Shown: piece after piece, positions 53,275 to 61,396 of the stretch
Layout: every line of letters begins with the position of its first letter
How positions within the stretch are numbered: position 1 is the first letter of the stretch
NCBI GenBank assembly: GCA_947498785.1
Contig: CANMLS010000002.1
Location: 62,001 to 126,000 of the forward strand
Direction: 5' to 3'
DNA length: 64,000 nt
Source of the DNA: an uncultured Aquimarina sp.
GTDB taxonomy: Bacteria; Bacteroidota; Bacteroidia; Flavobacteriales; Flavobacteriaceae
Notes under the pieces: model-generated
Told to the model about the DNA's origin: nothing
Databases searched by the model: none
What the model saw: only the letters and a program-made list of their open reading frames with translations
Made by a program: the position numbers and the translations under genes

Positions 53275-53297
53275 AATGAGAGTAATCTGTATTTTTT

Positions 53298-54053
53298 TTA
53301 ATGTTTATTTCTATTCTGCTTTTTGTTTCTAACGTAAATTAGTTTAGATCGTCCCTTTGTAGCTTCACGCTGTTCTATTTCAAAACTTTTAATAGATTTA
53401 ATAAGAGGAGTCAATTTTTGAAAACCGTAGTTTCTAGAGTCAAAATTAGGTTGCTTCTTTTGTAAAAGACTTCCAACATCACCAAGAAATGCCCAACCAT
53501 CATCATCAGCCAAATCAGATATTGTATATGAAATCAATCTAATATCTTTCTGCGTTATTTTATCTATATTACTCTTGGTTATGGGTTTACTATCAATAGA
53601 TTCAGACTCATTTTCTTCAGCTTCGTGTTTTAGGATTTCGAGATAAATAAACTTATCACAAGCCACAATAAATGGATTAGGGGTTTTCTTTTCTCCAATC
53701 CCAAAAACTTTCATTCCTGCTTCTCTAAGACGAGTGGCTAAACGAGTAAAATCACTATCACTAGATACCAAGCAAAATCCATTTACCTTTTCAGAATATA
53801 AAATATCCATAGCATCAATAATCATAGCAGAATCGGTTGCATTTTTACCTTTGGTATATCCATATTGTTGAATAGGTGTTATAGCATTTTCAAGAAGAAT
53901 TTTCTTCCATTTTGTAAGATCTGGTTTGGTCCAATCTCCATAAATTCTTTTTATGGTCGGATTACCATATTTAGCAATCTCTTCCATCATTTCCTTAATA
54001 TAGCTAGAAGGTATGTTATCACCGTCGATTAGTACTGCAAGATTTAGATCCAT
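53298..54053 (-). CDS. NYN-domain ribonuclease with C-terminal LOTUS/OST-HTH domain
   Basis: A 251-residue protein with a PIN-like NYN domain (about 1-145). Acidic residues D10 and D12 (LIDGDN), D93 in 'NATDSAM' and the SSDSDF motif form the likely metal site, predicting RNase activity. The C-terminal 90 residues (DIRLISYTISDLADDDGWAFLGDVGSLL...) match the LOTUS/OST-HTH fold, which binds RNA, including G-rich or structured RNA in eukaryotes. In bacteria such fusions are poorly understood. It lies 61 bases downstream of the DEAD-box RNA helicase gene on the same strand, so an RNA-related role for the pair is plausible. Confidence 0.88.
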   Translation of the reverse strand: MDLNLAVLIDGDNIPSSYIKEMMEEIAKYGNPTIKRIYGDWTKPDLTKWKKILLENAITPIQQYGYTKGKNATDSAMIIDAMDILYSEKVNGFCLVSSDSDFTRLATRLREAGMKVFGIGEKKTPNPFIVACDKFIYLEILKHEAEENESESIDSKPITKSNIDKITQKDIRLISYTISDLADDDGWAFLGDVGSLLQKKQPNFDSRNYGFQKLTPLIKSIKSFEIEQREATKGRSKLIYVRNKKQNRNKH

Positions 54054-54114
54054 ATAAATGATTTATACTATCAGAATGATGTGTGAAATAGCGAGATAGT
54101 ATTGGTTTTAAGCG

Positions 54115-55470
54115 CTATCTTTTTTTCTTCTTGTTTTTTAAGTTATAAGTTTTATCACCTTTTGTCTTAGGTTTTTTGTATTTCTTTTTAATCTCACGTT
54201 GATATGATCCTCCTAGGTTTACTTTTCTATTTTTTTCTTTTTTCTCATGAAAAGCTGGTCCAACTTCATCATTGGGTCGTTTATGTGGATTATTAATTTC
54301 TTTAACTATAGGTTGTTCTTCTGGAGTAAGTTGGTTAGAAATTTCTACGCCTACTGGCATATCCAGTTGCTCGATTTTCATTTCCATTAAATTCTCGATG
54401 TTATCTAGGTATTCTTGCTCTTTCTCGGTAGTGAGAACAAAAGAAACCCCTTCTTTTTCTGCTCGACCAGTTCTACCAATACGATGCATATAATTTTCAG
54501 GATATTCTGGAGTGTCGAGATTAATTACTTGGCTTACATTTTCTATATCCAAACCTCTTGCCATTACATCTGTGGCAATTAGAATACGATTCTCTCCTTT
54601 TCTAAATTGTTCAATACTACGTAGTCGATAATTCTGAGTTTTATTAGAATGGATAATACAAATCTCATCAGCATATTTCTTTTCTAACTGTTCGAATAGT
54701 CGATCCGCTATTTTTTTAAAACCAACAAAAATTAAGGTTTTATGAAACGTTTCTTTATCAGAAAGTAGGTGCTCTAGTACATTAACTTTTGTATAAAAGT
54801 TAGGAATCTTATATCCAAACTGTTTAATATTCTCTAATGGTGTTCCACTTTTTGCAACAGATATTTTTTGAGGTTTTACAAATGTTTCTGAAATCATTGT
54901 ATCAACTTCATCTGTCATAGTAGCAGAAAACATAATATTTTGACGTTGCCGAGGAAGAATATCAAAAATATTCATCAATTGATGTCTAAAACCAAGATCT
55001 AACATTACATCAACTTCATCAATTACTATTTTTTGAATTGATTTCAATTGTAAAACTCTACTCACTGCCAGATCATACAGACGTCCTGGTGTGGCTACAA
55101 TGATATCTAAGCCTTCAGAAACAGCTTGTTTTTGTGTATTTATATTTGTGCCACCATATACACCTGTAATTCGCACATTGATGTATGTCGATAATTTTTC
55201 AATTTCGTCAACTACCTGTACAACTAATTCTCTTGTAGGTACCAATACCAATACTCTGGGGTTTTGTTGTACAGAATACTTCAGCATTCTAAGGATAGGT
55301 AACATATATGCATATGTTTTTCCTGTTCCTGTTTGTGCAATACCCACCACATCTTTACCAGACATTACTACAGAAAAAGCTTGCTCTTGGATAGGAGTAG
55401 GGGTTTCAAATCCTAAATCGTCAAGGGCGTTGAGAAGTTGTGTGCTTAAATTTAAATCTTGAAAAGTCAA
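54115..55470 (-). CDS. DEAD-box RNA helicase
   Basis: ATP-dependent RNA unwinding protein of 451 residues. The Q-motif starts FETPTPIQE, Walker A is AQTGTGKT at 45-52, motif II is DEVD (not DEAD), motif III is FSAT, and motif VI HRIGRTGRA. A basic, low-complexity C-terminal tail (about 380-451) likely binds RNA. I start at TTG 55470: the longest frame begins with a TTG at 55494 that is part of the -7 element TACCTTTG (55492-55499), and there is no ATG. The start then matches relatives (xTFQDLNLS). Possible roles are ribosome assembly or cold adaptation. Confidence 0.93.
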   Translation of the reverse strand: MTFQDLNLSTQLLNALDDLGFETPTPIQEQAFSVVMSGKDVVGIAQTGTGKTYAYMLPILRMLKYSVQQNPRVLVLVPTRELVVQVVDEIEKLSTYINVRITGVYGGTNINTQKQAVSEGLDIIVATPGRLYDLAVSRVLQLKSIQKIVIDEVDVMLDLGFRHQLMNIFDILPRQRQNIMFSATMTDEVDTMISETFVKPQKISVAKSGTPLENIKQFGYKIPNFYTKVNVLEHLLSDKETFHKTLIFVGFKKIADRLFEQLEKKYADEICIIHSNKTQNYRLRSIEQFRKGENRILIATDVMARGLDIENVSQVINLDTPEYPENYMHRIGRTGRAEKEGVSFVLTTEKEQEYLDNIENLMEMKIEQLDMPVGVEISNQLTPEEQPIVKEINNPHKRPNDEVGPAFHEKKEKNRKVNLGGSYQREIKKKYKKPKTKGDKTYNLKNKKKKR

Positions 55471-55491
55471 TTGATTTGTTTTTTGATGGTA

Positions 55492-55499
55492 CAAAGGTA
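55492..55499 (-). promoter_or_regulatory. -7 element of the DEAD-box helicase gene
   Basis: Perfect TACCTTTG on the minus strand, 21 bases before the TTG start at 55470. It excludes the upstream TTG at 55494 as a start. Confidence 0.55.
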
Positions 55500-55506
55500 G
55501 CCTTAT

Positions 55507-55537
55507 TTTGTGACTGTTTTGATTTTAGTTACTTTTG
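55507..55537 (+). promoter_or_regulatory. Full consensus promoter of the flavin reductase gene
   Basis: TTTG at 55507-55510, 19 bases, then TACTTTTG at 55530-55537: a complete match to the Bacteroidetes promoter. The transcript start near 55543 gives a leader of about 13 bases. It is back to back with the helicase promoter. Confidence 0.75.
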
Positions 55538-55555
55538 GCTTCTTAAGATACAGCA

Positions 55556-56098
55556 ATGAAAAACATTATCGCCTTTGCAGGTTCTAATAGTAGTACCTCT
55601 ATCAATCATAAACTTGTAGAATTCGTAACTTCAAAAATAGAAGGACATAAGGTCAAAATTATAAATTTGACTAATTATATTATGCCAATGTATAGTGAAG
55701 ATGAGGAAAGAAATAATAGTTTTCCTGGTATGGCAATGGGACTTAGACAGGAAATATCTGATGCAGATGCATTGATTATTTCGGTCAATGAGCATAATGG
55801 TAGTTGGGGAGCCTTTTTTAAAAATATCATAGACTGGTTATCCCGTTTAGATCGTAATTTTTTGGAAGGAAAGAAAATTCTTTTAATGAGTACTTCTCCT
55901 GGAAAAAGAGGAGGAGTAAGTTCGTTAGAATATTCCAAAAACGTATTACCAAGATTTGGAGCAGAAATTATAGAAAGCTTTAGTTTTCCTTCTTTTTATG
56001 ATAATTTTTCATTGGAGTCTAATACAGTAACAGAGGAGACACTTTTATTGGGATTAAATAAGGTTATAAGTACTTTTGCTCATCAAATTAATGAGTAG
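55556..56098 (+). CDS. NADPH-dependent FMN reductase
   Basis: Flavodoxin-like oxidoreductase of 180 residues. The FMN phosphate loop is GSNSSTSINH (about 9-18), and the second loop lies in VNEHNGSWGAFFKNIIDWLSR, with SPGKRGG later. It probably reduces flavins, quinones or metals with NADPH. Its TAG stop is followed directly by the GTG start of pabB, so both are co-transcribed and probably coupled. Confidence 0.93.
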   Translation: MKNIIAFAGSNSSTSINHKLVEFVTSKIEGHKVKIINLTNYIMPMYSEDEERNNSFPGMAMGLRQEISDADALIISVNEHNGSWGAFFKNIIDWLSRLDRNFLEGKKILLMSTSPGKRGGVSSLEYSKNVLPRFGAEIIESFSFPSFYDNFSLESNTVTEETLLLGLNKVISTFAHQINE

Positions 56099-57406
56099 GT
56101 GCGAAGTATCAAAAAATACAAATTAGAAAACCCATCAGAATTTAAACTCAAGCTCTTACAATGGGCACAACAGTTTGAAGAAATCACTTGGATGGATTCT
56201 AATGATTTTATGCAACAGTATTCTAGTTTCGATGGTATTTTGGCTGTTGAAGCTTTTACTGCAATTAAAACAGATTATCATAATGGATTTGATAGCTTAA
56301 AAGAATATCAGCAACAATCAAAAGACTGGATTTTTGGGTATCTCTCCTATGAGCTTAAAAATGATACAGAAAAACTTTTTTCTAAAAACGATGATGAATT
56401 AGAATTCCCTGATTTATATTTCTTTCAGCCTAAAAAACTGTTTTTTTTTAAACGAGATATATTAGAAATGCATTACTTAAGAATGGTTGATGATGAAATT
56501 GATGAAGATTTTAGAACCATTTCCACCACTTTATTGACAACACAAAATAAAACTGAAGAATCTCCTTGTGGTAAAATTAAGATAAGTCTTAAAATTACAA
56601 AAGACATATATAAGAAAAAAGTCAATACCATGTTGGCGCATATTTATAGGGGTGATATTTACGAAGCTAATTTTTGTCAGGAGTTTTTTGCAAAAGAGAG
56701 TTGTATTAACCCTTTACAAACTTATCACCACCTTAACACAATTTCACAACCTCCTTTTGCTACATTTTTAAAATTTAATAAACATTATTTATTGTCAGCC
56801 TCCCCCGAACGTTATCTTCGTAAAGAAGGTCAGAAAATTATCACTCAACCTATTAAAGGAACAGCAAAAAGATCTCAAAATACAATAGAGGATAAACAAT
56901 TAATAACGGACTTAAAAAACGATCCAAAGGAACGTTCAGAAAATGTAATGATAGTAGATTTGGTTAGAAATGATTTGTCAAGAACGGCTGTAAAAGGTTC
57001 TGTTACTGTTGAAGAATTATGTAAAGTGTACTCTTTTAATCAAGTACATCAAATGATATCTACTGTGGTTTCAGAAATAGATGAATCCACCTCACCTGTA
57101 GATGTTATTAGAACTACATTCCCTATGGGAAGTATGACTGGTGCTCCTAAAATTTCAGCAATGCAGATTATTGAAGATTTAGAAGAGTCTAAACGGGGTT
57201 TGTATAGTGGGGCTGTTGGATATTTTACTCCAAAAGGAGATTTCGATTTTAATGTGGTGATTAGAAGTATACTTTATAATGAAGAAAAAAAGTATATCTC
57301 ATACACTGTTGGAGGTGCGATAACGGCAGAATCAGATCCAGATAAAGAATATGAGGAGTGTTTACTCAAGGCAAAAGCGATGCGTGAGGTTCTTGAAGCT
57401 TCTTAG
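56099..57406 (+). CDS. pabB: Aminodeoxychorismate synthase component I
   Basis: Converts chorismate with ammonia to 4-amino-4-deoxychorismate for folate synthesis. It has 435 residues. K253 in PIKGTAKR identifies PabB (TrpE has PIAGT). Other motifs are SASPERYLR, DLVRNDL, and GSMTGAPK near 341. The start is a GTG at 56099 directly behind the upstream stop; no ATG precedes the family N-terminus. The partner PabA and the lyase PabC are not in this window. A terminator-like hairpin follows. Confidence 0.94.
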   Translation: MRSIKKYKLENPSEFKLKLLQWAQQFEEITWMDSNDFMQQYSSFDGILAVEAFTAIKTDYHNGFDSLKEYQQQSKDWIFGYLSYELKNDTEKLFSKNDDELEFPDLYFFQPKKLFFFKRDILEMHYLRMVDDEIDEDFRTISTTLLTTQNKTEESPCGKIKISLKITKDIYKKKVNTMLAHIYRGDIYEANFCQEFFAKESCINPLQTYHHLNTISQPPFATFLKFNKHYLLSASPERYLRKEGQKIITQPIKGTAKRSQNTIEDKQLITDLKNDPKERSENVMIVDLVRNDLSRTAVKGSVTVEELCKVYSFNQVHQMISTVVSEIDESTSPVDVIRTTFPMGSMTGAPKISAMQIIEDLEESKRGLYSGAVGYFTPKGDFDFNVVIRSILYNEEKKYISYTVGGAITAESDPDKEYEECLLKAKAMREVLEAS

Positions 57407-57427
57407 TTTATTTTTTTTTGAACTAAA

Positions 57428-57468
57428 TATTAAAAAGCTGTCTTTTGAGGATAGATAGCTTTTTAATA
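57428..57468 (+). terminator. Probable terminator after pabB
   Basis: Perfect 12-base arms TATTAAAAAGCT (57428-57439) and AGCTTTTTAATA (57457-57468) around a 17-base loop. The U-run is within the second arm. Confidence 0.6.
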
Positions 57469-57652
57469 ACTTTTAAGGCTCTAAACAAACATTAAAAAGG
57501 TTCTTCACTAAGAATAGAAAATCCACAGGAAATATGATGGTAGAAGAACAAAGTAATTTTGGACTCTCTATTAATTCTGCATTGTTTTGATTTCTTTAAA
57601 ACCTTCGCATTTAAATGGTTTAGGAAGTGGTTTAAAACAAAAGTATTAAACT

Positions 57653-58171
57653 TTAAATGGATTTATATTTAGTACCCGTATCAAGTTTTATATTCTTTTT
57701 TTGATTTCCTTTTTTTAGCTGTACTTCGTATAAGATTTTAAGCGGTTTTTTTATATTGTAAGAAACAGAGTATATAGTTTCTGTGACTATCCACCCCTTA
57801 TGTTTTCTATAAATAGATCGTATTATATGATCAGGTAAAGCTATGTTTCTAAACTCCTCCTCAGCAGCTATTAATTTCCCATTTTTGTCATAAGTTACAG
57901 CGATTTGCCCTTTTTCAGACTTAAAAGTAGCATTAAATGATTTTTTAGGCTTATCGTATTTGGATACTTGTTGTATACCCCATTGCGAAGCTAAATTTTC
58001 AAAATGTTTTGCATGGTTGGGCGTATTTCTGTTTTGGACTTCTTCGATAAAATGTGAAGTTACATTCTTATTTGATCTAATTTTATAGGTTGTGTTTTCT
58101 AACTCAGTATTTAAATTTTGAGCATAACTCATACTTATTGTTATTAAAAGATGTGCGATTAATATTTTCAT
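57653..58171 (-). CDS. Exported PepSY-like protein
   Basis: A 172-residue protein; the signal peptide ends near SYAQNLNTE. The mature part has the PepSY-like pattern: FNATFKSEKGQIAVTYDKNGKLIAAEEEF (positions about 83-111), HIIRSIYRKHKGWIVTETIY and ILYEVQLKKGNQKKNIKLD. Such domains are small beta/alpha modules that bind or inhibit other proteins, often proteases or beta-lactamases. No partner is visible. It sits divergent from a LytTR two-component operon. Confidence 0.75.
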   Translation of the reverse strand: MKILIAHLLITISMSYAQNLNTELENTTYKIRSNKNVTSHFIEEVQNRNTPNHAKHFENLASQWGIQQVSKYDKPKKSFNATFKSEKGQIAVTYDKNGKLIAAEEEFRNIALPDHIIRSIYRKHKGWIVTETIYSVSYNIKKPLKILYEVQLKKGNQKKNIKLDTGTKYKSI

Positions 58172-58319
58172 GTTTTTTGATTTAATAGATTAATTTGCTA
58201 CAAATCAATAGGAAATGAGGGTAATGATAAAATCAAATTGATTACAGGTTATTTATACTTGATTAAGTACCCATTTTGAGCTAATAATTCCTTATAATGT
58301 CCAAATCATATTAAATAGA

Positions 58320-58356
58320 CATCTCATCAATAAAAGTTAACATCTTGTCAATAAAA
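58320..58356 (+). promoter_or_regulatory. Tandem direct repeat before the LytS/LytTR operon
   Basis: Two imperfect copies, CATCTCATCAATAAAA (58320-58335) and CATCTTGTCAATAAAA (58341-58356), 14 of 16 bases identical, with a 21-base period (two helical turns). This spacing is typical of LytTR binding sites. They lie about 60-95 bases upstream of the predicted transcript start. Confidence 0.6.
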
Positions 58357-58402
58357 CTATGCTTTTGATAATGAGCGATAGAATGTTTTTATTAAAATAT
58401 TG

Positions 58403-58410
58403 TAAGTTTG
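58403..58410 (+). promoter_or_regulatory. -7 element of the second LytS/LytTR operon
   Basis: Perfect TAAGTTTG. It contains the TTG that would be the first codon of the longest open frame, which rules that start out. No TTTG lies at the standard distance upstream, which fits a promoter that needs an activator. Confidence 0.5.
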
Positions 58411-58440
58411 ATTTTCATTGTTTTAAAAAACAGAAATCTA

Positions 58441-59553
58441 TTGAATGTTATTAAGTCCATATATGATTGGGTTATTAAATACAAGGTTTATCATCTTGTA
58501 TTTTGGTTTGTATATCATTTTACCTGGTGGATAGTTTTTAAAGGAGGTTTTATTAAAGTTTTTGATCAGATTAGTCAACCTTCTATTTTTGTTTCATTTA
58601 TCTCTTTTATAATTTTTCAAGCTATAGGAGTATATTTTTGTTTGTATTACCTAATTCCCAGATATTTAGAGAAGTCAAGATATTTAAGTTATATAATACT
58701 GGTCATTATTACCATTTTGACAATGGCTATACTGACTCTTATTCCCAATATTATAGAATATTATTTTTATACAGAACGACAAGTTTCTTTGTCAGAGTTA
58801 TATAAGGTTTTTAAGAAAAGTACACTTCCTTCTTCTATTGGTTCAATGACCCTTGGAATGAGTATAAAACTGACTAAAAATTGGTTGTCATCACAAAAGC
58901 AACAACAGCGATTAGAAAAAGAGAAATTAGAAACCGAACTAAAGTTTTTGAAATCACAATTTAATCCGCATTTTTTATTTAATACAATCAACTCTATTTT
59001 TGTTTTGATCAATAAAAATACAGTTATGGCAACTGAATCGTTAGCCAAGTTTTCAGATTTACTACGGTATCAGTTATATGAATGTAATGAACATCAAATC
59101 TTATTAGATAAAGAATTATCATATTTAAGAAGTTTTATAGAGTTAGAAGAACTAAGACAGAATGATAATTTTATAATTACGGCAGATTTACCATTAACAT
59201 CATCAGGAAACCTTTCGATAGCTCCATTTTTACTGATGCCTTTTATAGAAAATGCATTCAAGCATGTATCTCAACATAATAATAAACCTAATCAAATTGA
59301 TATTAAAATACATTTAATGGATAACCAATTGGTGTTTAAAATTTCGAATACTGTAACACAAAATGAAAAAACCTCAAGAGATGCAGTTACATATGGTGGA
59401 TTGGGTTTAAAAAATGTAAAGCGAAGATTAGAGTTATTATATCCTAATAATCATAAACTAGAGCTAAACCAAAGAGATGATAAATACATTGTAGACCTAA
59501 CATTAAACCTTGAAGCGAATATCTCTCCACAATTAAAACCATATGTGCTATGA
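58441..59553 (+). CDS. LytS-type sensor histidine kinase
   Basis: Membrane sensor kinase. I start at TTG 58441 (370 residues): the frame is open from a TTG at 58408, but that codon is inside the -7 element; no ATG is available in frame. Four hydrophobic segments cover about 15-125. The phospho-histidine is in FKSQFNPHFLFNTINS. The ATPase half has PFIENAFKHVS and GLGLKNVKRRLELLYP. The stop overlaps the regulator's start by four bases (ATGA), so they are coupled. Confidence 0.9.
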   Translation: MNVIKSIYDWVIKYKVYHLVFWFVYHFTWWIVFKGGFIKVFDQISQPSIFVSFISFIIFQAIGVYFCLYYLIPRYLEKSRYLSYIILVIITILTMAILTLIPNIIEYYFYTERQVSLSELYKVFKKSTLPSSIGSMTLGMSIKLTKNWLSSQKQQQRLEKEKLETELKFLKSQFNPHFLFNTINSIFVLINKNTVMATESLAKFSDLLRYQLYECNEHQILLDKELSYLRSFIELEELRQNDNFIITADLPLTSSGNLSIAPFLLMPFIENAFKHVSQHNNKPNQIDIKIHLMDNQLVFKISNTVTQNEKTSRDAVTYGGLGLKNVKRRLELLYPNNHKLELNQRDDKYIVDLTLNLEANISPQLKPYVL

Positions 59554-60284
59554 TAAAATGCGTTGTTATTGATGATGAACCTTTGGCAAGAGAATGTATT
59601 AATAATTATATAGCCGAAATAGGTTTTCTAGAGAAGGTAGGTGAGGGTAATAGCCCTGTTGAATTAATAAACATATTGAATCAAAAAAAAGTAGATCTTA
59701 TTTTTTTAGATATTCAAATGCCTACTATTAACGGAATAGATTTCTTAAAAATAACACCAAACCTTCCTATGGTAATCTTAACAACTGCTTATCCTAGTTA
59801 TGCTTTAGAAGGTTTTGATTTGGATGTACTAGATTATTTGCTAAAACCAATTACCTTGAAACGCTTTATAAAAGCAGCAAATAAAGCCAATGATTTTTTT
59901 CAATTGCAAAATGCCTCTAATCCATTAGTCATGGATAATAAATCTGAAGATTATTTTTTTATAAAATGTGATCATAAATTTGAAAAAATTTATTTTGCCG
60001 ATATACTTTTTGTGCAGGCATTACAGAATTATGTAAGTATTCATACATCTGATAGAAAATATATATCATTATTATCGTTAAAAAGTGTTGAGGAAAAATT
60101 AAAAAATAAAAATTTCATTAGGACGCATAAATCCTATATTATTTCTATTCCTAAAATAGACTCTATAGAAAGTCATGAGATTCTAATTGGTTCTGATTGT
60201 ATCCCTATTAGTCGAAATTATCGCAAGGAGGTTAAAGAAAAAATCCTGTCAGATAAATTATGGAAAAATGATATAAAAGATTGA
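59550..60284 (+). CDS. LytTR-family response regulator
   Basis: A 244-residue regulator, partner of the overlapping kinase. The receiver has CVVIDDEPLA, the phospho-Asp in LIFLDIQMP and YLLKPI. The LytTR DNA-binding domain (about 140-240) includes YFFIKCDHKFEKIYFADIL and FIRTHKSYIIS. The 21-base tandem repeat upstream of the operon at 58320-58356 is a good candidate for its own binding site, suggesting positive autoregulation. Targets elsewhere are unknown. Confidence 0.93.
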   Translation: MIKCVVIDDEPLARECINNYIAEIGFLEKVGEGNSPVELINILNQKKVDLIFLDIQMPTINGIDFLKITPNLPMVILTTAYPSYALEGFDLDVLDYLLKPITLKRFIKAANKANDFFQLQNASNPLVMDNKSEDYFFIKCDHKFEKIYFADILFVQALQNYVSIHTSDRKYISLLSLKSVEEKLKNKNFIRTHKSYIISIPKIDSIESHEILIGSDCIPISRNYRKEVKEKILSDKLWKNDIKD

Positions 60285-60318
60285 AAAAAAAATATCTTAT
60301 AGCAGTAAATTTAAAGAG

Positions 60319-60429
60319 TAATACCACTTCTGACTTAAGTTTACCCATTTAAAATTTACCTTTTTCTTTTTAGGTAATCAAAAAATGACTGTTTTTTATT
60401 TGAGTATTTTTAAATCAGAACTGGTATTA
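60319..60429. repeat. Possible MITE-like inverted-repeat element
   Basis: Terminal 20-base arms TAATACCACTTCTGACTTAA (60319-60338) and its inverted copy at 60410-60429 match in 18 of 20 positions. The 71-base middle also contains a small stem, TTACCT...AGGTAA. The element is about 111 bases long in a 250-base gap. I saw no second copy in this window and no clear target duplication. Confidence 0.45.
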
Positions 60430-60534
60430 GAAGACGACTTTTTAAGTTTCATAACAGCGCTACAAAGTAATAAAAAGACTAGTAAGCGAAAAAGATAATT
60501 TTGCAAGAAATAATAAAAAGGCAAGACGAGTTTA

Positions 60535-61236
60535 TTATATTAGATTACGTCTAAAGCTTTTTCTAACATCAATAATAGTTTCTTTCACCTCTTTTGCTGT
60601 AATTCCTTTGATAATAGCTATTTCTTCAAAATTTAATCTACCAAAGACAAAAAGATCAATAATTTTAGAAGCTTCCATAGGTAACCAACTATAGAACTTA
60701 CCAAGTAACTTTTGTTTTCTAAAATCTGAGGAAGGTTCAGAATTTATAACTTTAAGAATGGCAGAATCTTTATCGTTGTAAATAAAATTTTGTTTACCTT
60801 CTGCATTTTGATGATAGCAGATATCGTCTAATTCTTCTTTCATGACCAATTCATTATCAGCCTCTACTGTAAAACTTTCTTCTAGTTTTTCTAGTTCTTC
60901 TTTCAAGAAATGACTTGTACTGATATTTCTTTGATGCCAACCTTCACGAATGTGCAATTCATCGATAAGCTCATCTGCGATTTTAAAAAGTTCTAATTCC
61001 AGAGATAATGTATTTATCTCAAGATCAAATTCATCATGATGCAGTTTTACAATAGCATCGTCTATAATCCCATTAGAGCAATACATGTTTTGAGGCAGAA
61101 TACCTACACTTTCGGCAATGTACAACCGGTGTTTTACATAGGGATGTAAATGAGGAAGAATTGATAATAATTTCTTGCTGAATTCTCTTTGATCATCAGT
61201 CTCATTTAATTTTGATAATTCATGTGTCCTATTCAT
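60535..61236 (-). CDS. Divergent sigma-70-like protein
   Basis: A 233-residue protein, started at ATG 61236. The C-terminal 70 residues (LPMEASKIIDLFVFGRLNFEEIAIIKGITAKEVKETI, given as about 180-216) have the pattern of sigma region 4: a hydrophobic helix, 'feEIA.I' and a second helix, ending with VRKSFRRNL. Upstream, the stretch near IIDDAIVKLHHDEFDLE resembles region 2, but the central part is acidic and very different from ordinary sigma factors. I read it as a sigma-like factor or a relic that binds RNA polymerase. It has no neighbouring anti-sigma gene. The call is tentative. Confidence 0.5.
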   Translation of the reverse strand: MNRTHELSKLNETDDQREFSKKLLSILPHLHPYVKHRLYIAESVGILPQNMYCSNGIIDDAIVKLHHDEFDLEINTLSLELELFKIADELIDELHIREGWHQRNISTSHFLKEELEKLEESFTVEADNELVMKEELDDICYHQNAEGKQNFIYNDKDSAILKVINSEPSSDFRKQKLLGKFYSWLPMEASKIIDLFVFGRLNFEEIAIIKGITAKEVKETIIDVRKSFRRNLI

Positions 61237-61257
61237 TGATAAATGATTTAAGAGTTG

Positions 61258-61275
61258 TTGCCTAAAAATAGGCAA
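61258..61275. promoter_or_regulatory. Small palindrome upstream of the sigma-like gene
   Basis: TTGCCTA-AAAA-TAGGCAA, seven-base perfect arms, 22-39 bases before the ATG at 61236. It contains a near-consensus minus-strand -7 element (TATTTTTA), so the palindrome could be an operator over the promoter. Confidence 0.4.
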
Positions 61276-61337
61276 AACAAATCATAATAGATGTTAAAAA
61301 CTTGATAATCAATGATTAAACAGGTTTTTAAGAAGAA

Positions 61338-61367
61338 TTGCAATAGCAATTCAAAATCGTATATTTG
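61338..61367 (+). promoter_or_regulatory. Consensus-type promoter of tilS
   Basis: TTG at 61338-61340, 19 bases, then a perfect TATATTTG at 61360-61367. The expected transcript start near 61373 gives a leader of about 24 bases. Confidence 0.6.
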
Positions 61368-61396
61368 AAAAACTAAAAAAGTTAATCGAGAATCTG

